Assembly: GCA_016704435.1 (NCBI GenBank)
Contig: JADJAB010000009.1
Location: 62,001-126,000 of the forward strand
DNA: 64,000 nucleotides
Source: Rhodobacter sp.
GTDB lineage: Bacteria > Pseudomonadota > Alphaproteobacteria > Rhodobacterales > Rhodobacteraceae
Direction: 5' to 3'
Shown here: positions 1-10,428 of the stretch, in pieces
Layout of the letters: each line of letters opens with the position of its first letter
Numbering within the stretch: position 1 is the stretch's first letter
Translations under genes and position numbers: made by a program
Notes under the pieces: model-generated
The model's database searches: none
What the model saw: the letters and a program-made list of their open reading frames with translations, nothing else
What the model was told of the DNA's origin: nothing

Positions 1-1
1 G

Positions 2-430
2 GCCTTCGGCATCGGCCCGCAGCTGGCGGCGCTGGAGAAGATGGTGATGCCGCCGCCGGCGGATGGCGGGCTGCTGGGGCAGGCGCTGGATGCCATCGGC
101 AAGGCGTTGGGGATGGGTGGCGAGGACGACGCGCCGGTGCAGCCGATCCCGCGCCAGCAGTTCCCGCGAACGCTGTTCATCTGGGGGCTTACCCGGGTGC
201 AGCCGGTGCGCATCGCCTCGATGAGCATCGCCGAGGTGGAATATGACAACCTGCTGAACCCGATCCGGGCCGAAGTGGAGATGGAAATCCATGTCCTGCC
301 GATCGACCCCTGTTCCGACGACGTGCTGGCGATGGGCGCGTCGAAATACACCCAGTTGGCGAAAGACGTTCAGGCGGTGGCGAACCTTGCCAACACCGCC
401 GAGCAGATCGTCGAGCTGATCCCGTTGTAA
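2..430 (+). CDS. eCIS baseplate/connector protein, Afp7-like N-terminal part (5' partial)
   Basis: The reading frame is already open at the left edge and gives 142 visible residues, so the true start lies outside the window; the Met codon at 41 is probably internal. The segment RTLFIWGLTRVQPVRIASMS followed by 'NPIRAEVEMEIHVL' is the pattern I associate with Afp7/PVC7-type proteins of contractile injection systems, which join the inner tube to the baseplate hub. In many systems this part and a LysM domain form one polypeptide; here the LysM domain is the next gene, 12 nt downstream. Everything that follows (hub, spike, tip, wedge) supports the assignment. The family call rests on motif memory and gene order, not on a search. 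Confidence 0.6.
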   Translation, partial: AFGIGPQLAALEKMVMPPPADGGLLGQALDAIGKALGMGGEDDAPVQPIPRQQFPRTLFIWGLTRVQPVRIASMSIAEVEYDNLLNPIRAEVEMEIHVLPIDPCSDDVLAMGASKYTQLAKDVQAVANLANTAEQIVELIPL

Positions 431-442
431 GGAGGCCGAAGG

Positions 443-715
443 ATGTTTCTTGACACATCGAGATACGCAAAGGTGCTTGCCGAGACGGTTGTCACCGCTG
501 ACGGTCGCGAGGTGACGGCCATTCGTCTGCGGCCCCTTCCGCCGGTGAAAGGCGTGCCGCGGCTGGTGATGCAGGGCGACCGGCTGGACGTGATAGCCGA
601 CCGCGCCTACGGCGACGGCACCAGGGCCTGGCACATCGCCGATGCCAACACCGCCCTGGAGGCCGGCGATCTGGTGGCAGAGGTGCTGGCAGTTTTCGAC
701 ATGCCGGTGACGTGA
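443..715 (+). CDS. LysM-like (phage tail protein X-like) eCIS baseplate protein
   Basis: A 90-residue protein. Its second half (VMQGDRLDVIADRAYGDGTR, then WHIADANTAL) is a LysM-type fold of the kind found in phage P2 gpX and in Afp7 C-termini, which sits at the hub/tube junction of contractile tails. A good ribosome site (GGAGG about 430-435) precedes the ATG. It lies 12 nt after the Afp7-like gene and just before the hub gene, so the two probably make a split Afp7. No signal peptide is seen, which fits a cytoplasmically assembled particle. Confidence 0.72.
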   Translation: MFLDTSRYAKVLAETVVTADGREVTAIRLRPLPPVKGVPRLVMQGDRLDVIADRAYGDGTRAWHIADANTALEAGDLVAEVLAVFDMPVT

Positions 716-734
716 TGCCGGGGCCGCCTTCAGG

Positions 735-1826
735 ATGTTCTTCGACGGCACCGCTGCGACGGTCGAGCAGCTGCGCCAGGTGGAAGAGATCACCGTCGAG
801 CAGGAAATGGAGATGGCCTGGGAGGCGCGCATCCGGCTGTCCCTGTGCCTGGATGAGCGCGGCCGCTGGAAGGCGCCGCCGAACACCACGCTGCGCCCGT
901 TCAGCCGCATCCGGGTGGAGTTGCGGCTGGGCGCGGGTGACTTCCGGCCGCTGATCGACGGCCCGATAGCGGCCTTCGACACCGAGCTTGCAGCCACGCC
1001 GGGCACCAGCGCCGCTTCGATCGTGGTGCGAGATGACAGCGTGCTGATGAACCGCGAGGAAGGGATCGAGGTGTTCGAGAACAAATCCGACGCGACCATC
1101 GCCGAAGAGGTGTTCGGCAGGTTCACCACGATTGCCGACACCCGGATCGGCGCGGCCGGGGCGGTGCATCCTGCAACGGTGCGCCGCGGCACGCCGATCC
1201 AGTTCCTGCGCCAGTTGGCCGATGCCAACGGCTATCTGGCTTATGTGCTGCCCGGAGAAAGCCCCGGCACCAGCCTTGGTGTGTTCGATGCCCCCGCCAC
1301 GCAGGCATCCGGGCATCCGGCGCTGGTCCTGCTGGGCGCTGGGCGCAATCTGCAGTCGGCAACCTTCCGTGAAGAGGCGGAAGGCCCCGAGCGCACGGTG
1401 GGGCGCGTGCTGAGCATCTCGGACCAGACCATCGCCACCTCGCAACGCAGCTTTTCGGAAGAGGCGCTGATGGGCGATCTGCCTGCGGTCAGCGGCGACC
1501 CCGGCGCGCTGCGTGAATTGCCGCCCGAGGAGAATACCGTAGAGGACCCCGAAGCCGCCGTCACAGGCCAGGCGCGGCGGGCCTCCTACGGGCTGCGGAT
1601 GACGGCCTCGCTGGTGCCTGGATGCTATGATGCGGTGCTCAGCGCCTATGACGTGGTGACGGTTCGGGCCGGCGACCTGCCGCAGTCGGGCGACTGGCTG
1701 CTGCATCGGGTGACCCACCGGATCACCCCTTCGGTCTATTCGCAGGACATCGAGGCCAAGCGGAACGCGCTCTCCGATCCGGGCGGTGGCGGGCTGAACC
1801 TTGGCGCGGCATCGGGGTTGTTCTGA
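735..1826 (+). CDS. gp27-like hub protein (phage late control D / VgrG N-terminal type)
   Basis: A 363-residue protein resembling phage late control protein D and the gp27 portion of VgrG: an N-terminal beta-rich part (VEEITVEQEMEMAWEARIRL), a middle segment with the family's 'FLRQLADANGYLAYV' signature near residues 155-170, and a C-terminal half ending 'LHRVTHRITPSVYSQDIEA'. Such proteins form a trimeric hub that holds the spike. The frame is closed by a TGA at 708-710 and offers no start codon before ATG 735, so 735 is the only start in frame; its ribosome site is weak, which suggests coupling to the LysM gene upstream. It is followed after one base by the spike gene, so the two together equal an Afp8/VgrG. 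Confidence 0.8.
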   Translation: MFFDGTAATVEQLRQVEEITVEQEMEMAWEARIRLSLCLDERGRWKAPPNTTLRPFSRIRVELRLGAGDFRPLIDGPIAAFDTELAATPGTSAASIVVRDDSVLMNREEGIEVFENKSDATIAEEVFGRFTTIADTRIGAAGAVHPATVRRGTPIQFLRQLADANGYLAYVLPGESPGTSLGVFDAPATQASGHPALVLLGAGRNLQSATFREEAEGPERTVGRVLSISDQTIATSQRSFSEEALMGDLPAVSGDPGALRELPPEENTVEDPEAAVTGQARRASYGLRMTASLVPGCYDAVLSAYDVVTVRAGDLPQSGDWLLHRVTHRITPSVYSQDIEAKRNALSDPGGGGLNLGAASGLF

Positions 1827-1827
1827 G

Positions 1828-2397
1828 ATGGACAGGGATGTGGAACAGCTTCTGGAACGGGTTGCGGAACGGCAGCGGACGACGTTCTACGGCAAGTATC
1901 GCGGCCTTGTCAGCGAAAACGACGATCCCGACGGACTGGGCCGGATCAAGGCCGAGGTGCCGGCAGTGCTGGGCGCAGAGGTGTCGCAATGGGCCATGCC
2001 CTGCCTGCCCTTCGCCGGGCCGAAGCACGGGCTGGCGCTGATCCCCGAGGTGGGCGACGGGGTCTGGATCGAGTTCGAGGCCGGCAACCTGAACATGCCG
2101 ATCTGGTCGGGGTGCTGGTGGGCAGACGACCAGCGCCCCGAGCCCGCGGGCGCAACGCAGCGGCTGCTGGCCACCTCCGCCGGGCATCAGGTGCTGATCG
2201 ACGAAGAGGCCGACGAGATCCGGCTGGTGCATCCGGGCGGGGCGGAGCTGGTGCTGGGCAAGGATGCGATCACGCTGACGCTGGGCCAGGCGAAGATCGA
2301 GATGAGTTCGTCCGAGGTCATCATCAACGACGGCATGGCAAAGATCACCACGGCGGGTGCGAGCCTGGTGAACGATGCCTTCAAGGTGGGGGGGTAG
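1828..2397 (+). CDS. gp5-like baseplate spike protein (VgrG OB-fold/beta-helix part)
   Basis: A 189-residue protein. Residues about 15-90 match the gp5/VgrG OB-fold (YRGLVSENDDPDGLGRIKAE, 'PEVGDGVWIEFEAGNLNMPIW'); the rest has short repeating beta-strand units (IRLVHPGGAELVLGKDAITL) typical of the spike needle. It pierces the target membrane and carries the PAAR tip. ATG 1828 lies one base after the hub stop; an in-frame ATG at 1801 inside the hub gene would add nine unrelated residues and is unlikely. The stop is TAG at 2395-2397, four bases before the next gene. Confidence 0.83.
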   Translation: MDRDVEQLLERVAERQRTTFYGKYRGLVSENDDPDGLGRIKAEVPAVLGAEVSQWAMPCLPFAGPKHGLALIPEVGDGVWIEFEAGNLNMPIWSGCWWADDQRPEPAGATQRLLATSAGHQVLIDEEADEIRLVHPGGAELVLGKDAITLTLGQAKIEMSSSEVIINDGMAKITTAGASLVNDAFKVGG

Positions 2398-2400
2398 GCA

Positions 2401-2736
2401 ATGGCGATCCCGGTCCTGACCACGCTTGGCACGGTTATCTGTCCGCATGGCGGCCAGGCCTCGCTGTCCAGCGGCCAGGACAAGGCCGAGGCCGAGGGCG
2501 GAAAGCTGGTGCTGGTCAGCGACGAGCATTCCATCGCCGGCTGCGCCTTCACGCTGCCCTCGGGTACGCCGCAGCCCTGTGTGAAGCTGAAATGGCAGGT
2601 GGGCGCGATGCAGACCACGGTGAACGGAACGGCGGTGGTTACGCAGGCCTCGGTTGGCCTGTGCTACGCAGCCGGAGACATTCCACAGGGTCCGGCGGTG
2701 GTGGTTTCGGCCGCCGCGCAGACCATGGCGACATGA
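2401..2736 (+). CDS. PAAR-like spike tip protein
   Basis: A 111-residue protein with the pattern of PAAR-like tip proteins of eCIS operons: ICPHGGQASL near the N-terminus, then 'SIAGCAFTLPSGTPQPC' and a repeated hydrophobic beta pattern, with Cys and His residues able to bind a tip metal ion. It caps the gp5-like spike. It lies four bases after the spike gene and 13 bases before the gp25-like gene, the usual order. The N-terminus MAIPVLTTLGTVICPHGG matches the family start, so ATG 2401 is secure. Confidence 0.8.
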   Translation: MAIPVLTTLGTVICPHGGQASLSSGQDKAEAEGGKLVLVSDEHSIAGCAFTLPSGTPQPCVKLKWQVGAMQTTVNGTAVVTQASVGLCYAAGDIPQGPAVVVSAAAQTMAT

Positions 2737-2749
2737 GGAGGCAGCGCAA

Positions 2750-3130
2750 ATGACCCTATCCGCCGGCCGCCACCTCGCCTTTCCCTTCCGTATCGGCACG
2801 GACGGCCGCACCGCGACGCCCGCCAGCGACAGTGACCATGTCCGCGACGAGATCCTGCAGCTGCTGCTGACAAACCAGGGCGAGCGGCTGTTCCAGCCGA
2901 CTTTTGGCGGCAGCGTGCCTCGGCTGGTGTTCGAACCGGCTTCGGACGTGCTGAAGGGCGTGACCAAGGCCCGGATCACCGACGCGCTGAGCCGCTGGCT
3001 GGGCCACCGCGCCGCCATCGAGGCGCTGGATGTGGTGTTCGAGGGCGAAACGGTTGACGTGCTGGTGAAATTCCGCCCCGCAGGTAGCCCGGACAGCCGC
3101 GTCTTGCGGTTCCAGAGGAAGGGGCAGTAG
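2750..3130 (+). CDS. gp25-like baseplate wedge protein
   Basis: A 126-residue protein of the T4 gp25/Afp9 family: 'HLAFPFRIGTDGRTATPASD' at the start and 'VRDEILQLLLTNQGERLFQP' followed by 'FGGSVPRLVFEP', the family's core EPR-like strand. It starts the baseplate wedge that contacts the sheath. The frame is open further upstream to 2654, but ATG 2750, inside AGGAGGCAGCGCAAATG, has a strong ribosome site and gives the usual family length. The next gene starts two bases after its stop. Confidence 0.88.
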   Translation: MTLSAGRHLAFPFRIGTDGRTATPASDSDHVRDEILQLLLTNQGERLFQPTFGGSVPRLVFEPASDVLKGVTKARITDALSRWLGHRAAIEALDVVFEGETVDVLVKFRPAGSPDSRVLRFQRKGQ

Positions 3131-3132
3131 CG

Positions 3133-5643
3133 ATGTGGACCGATACCATCGCTCCCATCCGCAACGAGACCGCTGCCGCGGACCGCGCGCGCGATCTGGA
3201 GGTGGCGAACCTGAATGGCCTGGCGGCGGTGCTGGTGGCGTTGGATCCGCCGGTGGCGCCAGGCACGGCCGGGCTGGAACTGCATTTCCTGAACCCGCTG
3301 CATGTGGCCGCCGTGCTGGCAGAAGTGGCCGGCGGCACGCCGGCTGCGCAGGTCTTTCCGATCCGCGGCGGGCACCGGGTTCGGGCGGGGTCTGGCACGG
3401 GGCAGGTGCAGGTGACGGCGGTGGTGGCGGGCGGTGTGCCGGAAAGCCTGCGCCTGACAGTCGCGCCGGTGGGCGACTATTCCACCTACCGGCTGGAGCT
3501 GATCTTCGATCCGGCGCGGATCGACCCTTTCTTCGCCACGCTGGATTTCAAGTTCCGTCCCGGCTGCTTTTCCAGCGCCTGCGCCCCGGCTTGGGAGGCG
3601 GGGCGGCCGCGGCAGGTGCCGCCGCGGATCGACTACATGGCGAAGGACTATGACAGCTTCCGCCATGTCCTGATGACGGCGATGGCCGACCGTGTGCCGG
3701 GCTGGCAGCCCTCCAGCGAGGCGGATCTGGATCAGGTGCTGATCGGCCTGTTCGCGGCGGCGACGGACGAATTGTCCGACTTCCAGGACCGGGTGATGGC
3801 CGAGGCCTATCTGGGCAGCGCAAGAAAGCGTGTCTCGGTCGCCCGTCACGCGAGGCTGATGGATTACCACATCCATCAGGGCCAGCAGTCCTCGACCTGG
3901 CTCTGGCTGGAGATCGCCGAGGGCGAGGCAGCCTTCTCGTTGGACCACGAGCTGATTGCATGGGCAGGAGGACCGGAAGCCGAGGGCGGCACGGTGCCCT
4001 TCGCTACCCGCGAGGCGGCGCTGGCTTTGGCGCAAAGGGCCGAATTTGCGCCGGGCTACAACGGCTTTCACCTGCACACCTGGTCGGGGGCGCATCCGGC
4101 CCTGCCGCGCGGGGCGGTTGGCGCGGACATCGTGTCGGCCCCGACACCCACCGCGCCGGGCGGGCTGATCACCGCGGGCGAGCTTGCCGATGCGATCCGC
4201 GAGGGGCGGCTGACGCGGCTTCTGATCGAAGAACGGCTGAACCCGATGACCGGGCGCCCGCCGGGACGCAACCCGGCGAAGCGACAGCTGCTGCGGCTCT
4301 TGCCAGAGGCCACGGTGATCCGTGATCCGGTAGCGGCGCAGGACGTGGTGCGCATTGCCTGGCAGGGCGCCGATGCGCTGCTGCACGATTTCAGCTTCAC
4401 CACGCTTTGCCCCGGCGGTCGGTCGAGAACATTTCGGCCTTTCGCGGCAATCTGATCGAGGCGCATCAGGGCCTGCCGTCGTGGCTCATTTCCACGAGCC
4501 GGGCGCGGTGCTGCCGGTCGAGACGCCGGCCACGCCCATCGCCATTTCCGCCGCCACGCGCTTTATGGCGAGACGCGGGCCGTGCTGTGCGACCTGCCGC
4601 CGGGGCGGCTGGCCTATCGCGCCGCGCCGCAGGGCGGGATCGTCGCACCGCAGTCCACCCTGGACGTCGAGATGGAAGAGCCGGGCGGGGCGGTAAACCT
4701 GTGGGACGAACGCCCAAGCCTGGTGTTCAGCGATGGCAGTGCCGAGGAGGGCGATCATTTCGCCGTCGAGACGGACGAGCGGCTGCGCAGCTGCATCCGC
4801 TTTGGCAACGGGGTGAACGGGCGGCTGGTGCCTTCTGGCGCGACTATCCATGCGGCCTACCAGATCGGCGGCGGTGTCGCGGGCAACGTGGGCGCCGATG
4901 CGGTCCGCAGTTTCGTGCCGTTGCCCGCGCCACTTGGCGGGGCCATCGTGGCGGTGTCGAACCCGTTCGACGTGACGAACGGGCTGGACCCGGAACCTGT
5001 GGCCGAGGTGCTGCGCAATGCGCCCGAGGCCTATCGCGCCCGGCAGTTGCGTGCGGTGACACTGGCCGACTATATCGCGCGGGCCGAAGAGGTGCCGGGC
5101 GTCGCCAGGGCCGTCGCCTCTTACGCCTGGACCGGAAGCTGGCGGACGGTGCGGATCGTGATCGATCCCGAGGGCGCAACCGAAGTCGCGCCGGAGCTGG
5201 TCGAGGCTGTGGCAGCACATCTCGAGGCGGTGCGGTTGATCGGCGAGGACCTGGAGTTGCGGCCGCCGCGCTTCGTGCCGCTGGCAATCGAGGTCGTGGT
5301 CTGCCTGTCGCGCGATGCCTGGGTCGAAGACATGCGCGACGTGATCGAGCAGGAACTGTCGGACGGCTATACCCCGGACGGGCGGCGCGGGTTGTTCCAC
5401 CCCGACGAATGGACCTTCGGCCAAAGCCTGCACCAGAGCCTGATCACCGGGCGGCTGCAGGCCCTTTCGGGGGTCGAGCATGTGATCGAGGTTTCGATGC
5501 GCCGCTGGGACGCGCCGACTGGCGGCGCCGCCGGGGCGAGCGAACTGACAGCAGCCTTCGACGAGATCTTCCTGGTCGAGAACGACCCCGACCACCTCGA
5601 ACGGGGCACCCTGACGCTGGTGCTGAAAGGGGGCAGGCAATGA
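3133..5643 (+). pseudogene. baseplate J-like wedge protein 1 (Afp11-like), frame broken three times
   Basis: About 837 residues if read through. It resembles 'putative baseplate assembly protein' of eCIS and phage-like clusters (gpJ/Afp11): N-terminal 'RIDYMAKDYDSFRHVLMTAM' near residues 165-185 and a C-terminal domain with 'RFGNGVNGRLVPSG' and 'LADYIARAEEVPGVARAVAS'. The frame runs 3133-~4415, slips to SVENISAFRGNLIEAHQG, slips again near 4478 to VVAHFHEPGAVLPVETPA, and near 4560 returns to the original frame (YGETRAVLCDLPPGRLAYR) up to 5643. All three slips have the direction of a missing base, and together they restore frame. The preserved coding sense in every segment argues for sequencing/assembly error rather than decay. 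It forms the wedge ring with the next gene. Confidence 0.78.
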
Positions 5644-8307
5644 CCGCGTGCGACCCGCTGATCGACGACCCCTTCCTGTTTCCGTGCCGCCCCGCAAACC
5701 GCCCGGCGCTGCAGCGGATCGGTTACCGGATCGGGGAATACCCCGACATGGTCGAAGCCATGCTGCGCAGCATCGACGGCGAGGTGGCGCTGGCGGGCTG
5801 GACCCACCGCGGCGCCGACGATCCGGGCATCGCGCTGCTCGAAAGCCTGGCCGTGGTCGGGGACATCCTGACCTTCTACCAAGAGCGCTATGCCAACGAG
5901 ACCTTCCTGCGCACCGCCGAATGGCGCGAAAGCGTGGCCGGGCTGGTGCGGCTGATGGGATACCGGCTGTCGCCCGGCCTGGGTGGGGCCGCGCGGCTGT
6001 CGGTCGAGTTGAAGCCCGCTGCGGGCAAGATCGTGGTTCCGGCCGGCTATCCCTTCAAGGCCGATCTCGACGGGCAGGACCAATCGGTCGAGTTCCAGAC
6101 CGATGCCGACCTGACCGCCTGGCCGCATCTGTCGGCATTCAACCTTTTCCGGCCGCGCAGCTATGCCGCGTCGGTCGCAGCCGGTACCGACACGCTGGAG
6201 GTGGAGCGCGCAGGGTCAAGCACGGCGCTGGCCGCCATCGCCTCGCTGGCGTTGAAGAAAGGCGACCGCATCCTGCTGGTGCCGGATGCCCCTGCCTGGG
6301 TGTCGAACCCGAATGCAGGCTTTTCGGCGCAGGATCCGGGCCAGGTGCTGAAGGTGAAGGACGTCCGGACCGTCCATGACCGCACCCTGGTGACCTTCGA
6401 GACCACCATCGACCGCAGTTGGAGCTTGCCGCTGGTCGCGTACCGGCTGGGCCGCACATGGCGCCATTTCGGACATGCCGCGCCGCCCAAACACACCGTT
6501 CCCACCCCGACTTCCGGCACGGTCACCGGCGCGTCGAACCTGACCACCGGTTTCGTCCGCCACATCTACGCCGGCCATGCCTGCGCCAATACCTCGATGG
6601 CGATGAACCTGCCGGCAGAAGTGATCCCGCTGGATCAGGAGGTGCAGGACCTTGTCCCCGGCGTACGGATCGCTGTCGAGACGCGGGTGCAACTGGGTGG
6701 CGTCATGCAGCCCTGCATCCTGGTGCGCCGCATCGCCGCGTTGCGTGCAACGGCCATGACCTTCGGGCCGCAGACCGGCGCCTCGACGCTTGTCACCATG
6801 GAAAACGGGTTGCTCTCACACAGCCAGTCCACCGGCCAGGAAGCCGATATCCGCGATTTCCGCATCCATGAAATCACCAGCCAGCGCATCCGGTTCCGGC
6901 CCCTCGCCACGGTGTCGGGCGGTGGCTTTGCCTCGGGGACCGAGACGCTGACCTTCTACGGCACCCGGAAGGAGGCGCTGACGCTGGTCGACCGACCGCT
7001 GATGCTGAAGCATGACGACGGGCGCTGGGTCGAGATGAGTTGCGTGAACGAGGCGACGGATTTCCCATGGGGCACGACGGACCCGAAGATGTGGCTTCTG
7101 TCTTTCGACGCGCCACCTTCGCCCTTCCAGCGGGCCGATTTCGACGAAGAGGTGCCGAAGGTCACCGTGCATGGCAATCTGGTCACCGCCAGCCAGGGCA
7201 AGGCGGTGCCCATGGTGACGCTGGGCAATGGCGACGCGCGGGCGGTGTTCCAGACCTTCGCGCTGCCCAAGCCGGTAACACATCTGCTTCACCCCGGCGA
7301 CGATCCGGCCGAGGTGCCGGAGTTGACCGTCCTTGTGAACGGCCGGGCGGCCGAACGGGTGAGCAGCCTTTATGGGCAGGCGGCCGACCGGCTGGTCTAC
7401 GTCCTCCGGCAGGACGACGCCGGGGGTTTCCACGTCCAGTTCGGCGACGGCAAGACGGGGGCACGGCTGCCCACCGGGCGGGGCAATGTGACCGCCACCT
7501 TCCGGAACCGGCGCGGGTGCGCGGGGGGTGCTGAAAGCAGGAGCCACGCCAAGCGCGGGCACCCGGATCGAGGGCGTGGCGAAGCTTCATCTTCCAGGAG
7601 AGGTCGCCGGCGGCGCCGATCCGGAAACCGCCGGCAACGCCAAGCTGGCGGCGCCGGGCCGGGTTCAGGGCCTGGGCCGGATCGTCAGCCTGGCGGACTA
7701 CGAGACCGAGCTTCTGGCAATTCCCGGCGTCGCACGGGTGCGAGGGGCCTGGGACCTGCTGGACGGCACGCCGGGCGTGGTGTTGCGGGTGCTGCTGCAA
7801 AGCGGGCGGGAAAGCGAATATGCCGTGGTGCGAGACGCGATCCACGCCTTCCAGCGCTGTCGCGGGTCAAACCGCTTTGCGCTGGAGGTGCGGCAGGCGC
7901 GGCTGCGCCAGGTGTTCCTGGACCTGCGCTATGCTTTCGACCCGGCCCTGCTCGAAGAAACAGTCGCCGCAGCGATCACGCGGCTGCTGGCACCGATGGA
8001 CCAAGCGGACGCCGACCCCGATGGCGTCTTTGCGCTGGGGTCGCGGCAGATCGGCGAGACGGAATTTGCCAGCCGCATCGAGGCACGGGTTCAGGCGGTG
8101 CCGGGCGTGCTCTGGGTGCGGGTGGACGGGTTTGGCAAACTGGCCGCAACGCTTGCGGGCAATCTGCCCGAGGATCTGCCTCTGCTCGCCGCCCCGCGCC
8201 CGCGACATGCCCAGGTCAAGCCACTGGCGGACGAGCTTTTGCAACTGCATTCGGCGCATCTGACGCTGGTCTCGGCGCCGCCTGATCCCGGAGGTGCCTG
8301 CGCATGA
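5640..8307 (+). pseudogene. baseplate J-like wedge protein 2 (Afp12-like), one frame slip
   Basis: About 889 residues if read through. It begins with ATG 5640, overlapping the previous stop by four bases (ATGA). The N-terminus has 'ADDPGIALLESLAVVGDILTFYQERYANETFL', the family signature of eCIS baseplate J-like proteins (residues about 55-90), followed by a large insert domain. The C-terminal gpJ-type domain ('VQFGDGKTGARLPTGRGNV', then IVSLADYETELLAIPGVARV) starts near residue 600. A slip near 7510 (frame 0 to frame 1, extra base around CGGAACC) separates TATFR from TGAGARGVLKAG. Both halves stay collinear with the family, so the protein is probably intact in the cell. It heads the wedge together with the first J-like protein. 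Confidence 0.78.
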
Positions 8308-10416
8308 CCGAGGCTCCGCGCGTTCCGCTTTACGACAGGCTGCCGGAAATCTACCGCATCCGCGATGCTGCAGAGACCCCGCCGGGGATGTTGGCGGCCT
8401 ATTTGCGCGGGGCAGAAGCGGTCCTGGGCGCCGTGCAAGAGAACATCGAGGCGCTGCACGACGATCTGTTCGTCGAGACCTGCGACGACTGGGTGGTGCC
8501 CTATATCGCCGATCTCCTGGGCTCTGCCCGACATCGGCCCCTCGACCCCGCGGATCGGCGGCACGGTGCCGGTGCGCGATCCGGCGATGCTGTCGCTGAT
8601 CGGAACGGCCTTCGATCCATTCGCCTATACGCCCGACGTGAAACGCGCCGATGACGGGGCGGTGCATGTGAACCTGCCGAATCTGGCCATCCATCTGTGG
8701 CGCCTTGCGGCCTATCGCCTGCCGGTCACCCGACCCCTGCTGAAGGGCGTCACCGACACTGGCGCGGCGGCCCCCGGCAACGGCCTCGCGCGGTTCGTGC
8801 TGCGGGTGGACCTTGATCCGCTGGATCGCCCGGTGCAGCTTTTCAACCTTTGGCGGCGTCCCGTCACGGCGGCGATCGACGGGGTGGACCGGCTGACCTC
8901 GCCGGACGAGGTGAACGCGCCGATCCTGCCCGCGCGGCTGGAAAGCGGGTCCGAGGCGGGCAACCCTGCCGCCTATGTGTCGGTGGATGCCTTCGACGCC
9001 GCGGCGGTCCCGCCCACGGGGCTGGACCTGGGCGAGGCCGGGCTGCAGCTCTACTTCCCGGCGTCGATCCTGGACGGTGCCGGCTGGCGCTTCCGGTCCG
9101 ACAACCTTTGTGCCTGGGAGAACGGCATCCAGCGTCCCCTTGCACTGCACGAGATCAGCATCGACCCGCATCTGGGGCGGTTGCTGATCGGGCTGGCCAG
9201 CGCGGCAGAGCGGAACGTGCTGGTGGGCGTGGTCGGTGCGCCTGCTTTCTTCACCGGCTACAGTTATGGCGCGGTAGGGCCGGTCGGCGCGCATCCGGTT
9301 TCCCGCCAGCAGGACGTGCCGCCGGGCACCGCGCTGCGGGTGGTGGACAGCCTGGCGGGCGGACCGACGCTGCAGGGCCAGTTGCAGAACCTGCACCTGG
9401 AGACCGGCCCGCTGATCGTGGAGATCCGCGACAGCATGGTCCATGACCTGAACCCCGAAACCCTGGCGGGCGCCATTGCGGAAGGTGGCCGCATCTCCCT
9501 TAGGCTGGCGCATCCGGTGACGATCCGCGCCGCATCGGGCGCGCGACCGGTGATCCGGCTTGCCCGGCCGCTAGGCCTGCGACCGGTGGACCCCGCAGCG
9601 CCGCAGGTGCGGACTCTCGCTTTCCGGCTGGAGGGCGTCTTTGTCACCCGTGCCGCCGGATTTCCCCCTGATCGCGCCTTGATCGAACGGCTGGCACTGG
9701 CGCGGTTCGACTGCGAGGGCACGACGCTGGACCCGGTCGGGCACACGCAGCGGGATGGCAGCCGCGCGCCGGTCCGGGCGTCGATCGAGGCGGCCGAGGG
9801 CTTCGGCTTTGCCGACCCAGCCGATCTGCAAGCGTTTGACGCCGTACCCGAAATCGTTCTGGTGCGGTCGGTCTGTGGGCCGATCCGGGCCGATCAGGGG
9901 CATTGGCTGGTAGTCGAGGACAGCATCGTTGATGCGGGCGTCGGCCCCGGCGACCCGCCCGCAGGTGCGCGTGCCATCGCTTCGGTCGCGAACCCGGCAC
10001 AGGTTGCCGGGCCGCCACTGTCGGTTTCTGGCGCCACCTTCCTGGGAGCGGTTCATGTGCGCGAGGCGCGCGGGTCCGGCGCGGTCTTCAGCCACCGGCT
10101 GACAGTGTGGAACCATCAGGTTGGCTGCCTGAAGCAATGCTACTTCTCGGGCCAGGGCGACCGGCTGCCGCCGCATCGGGCCTGCGTCCTTGGCCCTGCC
10201 GCAAAGCTGGCCTTCACCTCGATCCGCCACGGCCATCCTGCCTATTGCCAGCTGGCGCGGGGCACCGACGGCGGCATCCTGTCCAAGGGCCCGAATGACG
10301 ATGCGATGGGCGCCTTCGGATTTCTGCTGGAAGCGCACAAGCAAACCAACCTGGCCATCCGCCTGCGGGAATTCATGCCCGTCGGCGTGCGGGCACTGGT
10401 CGTGAAACTGACGTGA
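8304..10416 (+). pseudogene. phage tail protein I-like / eCIS baseplate-associated protein, one frame slip
   Basis: About 704 residues if joined. The N-terminal ~70 residues (PLYDRLPEIYRIRDAAE, 'DDWVVPYIADLLG') match the P2 gpI-like tail protein domain. The middle and C-terminal parts are long and beta-rich, with the ending 'REFMPVGVRALVV' that I recognise from eCIS-associated proteins. A slip near 8523 (extra base in CTGGGCTCTGCCC) moves the frame from 0 to 1. The gene overlaps the previous one by four bases (ATGA). It probably bridges the wedge and tail fibre or baseplate periphery. The role is inferred from position; the central ~450 residues have no motif that I can name. Confidence 0.66.
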
Positions 10417-10428
10417 AGGAGAGCCGCG

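Noticed and set aside
1723..4386. 887-codon open frame on the minus strand
   Set aside because: It lies wholly opposite the spike, tip, gp25 and baseplate genes, has a biased His/Arg/Gln composition and no domain; it is a GC-driven shadow.
4407..8285. 1,292-codon plus-strand open frame spanning two baseplate genes
   Set aside because: Only the part from 5640 to about 7510 is in sense; the first ~400 codons are an out-of-frame reading of the first baseplate J gene created by frame slips.
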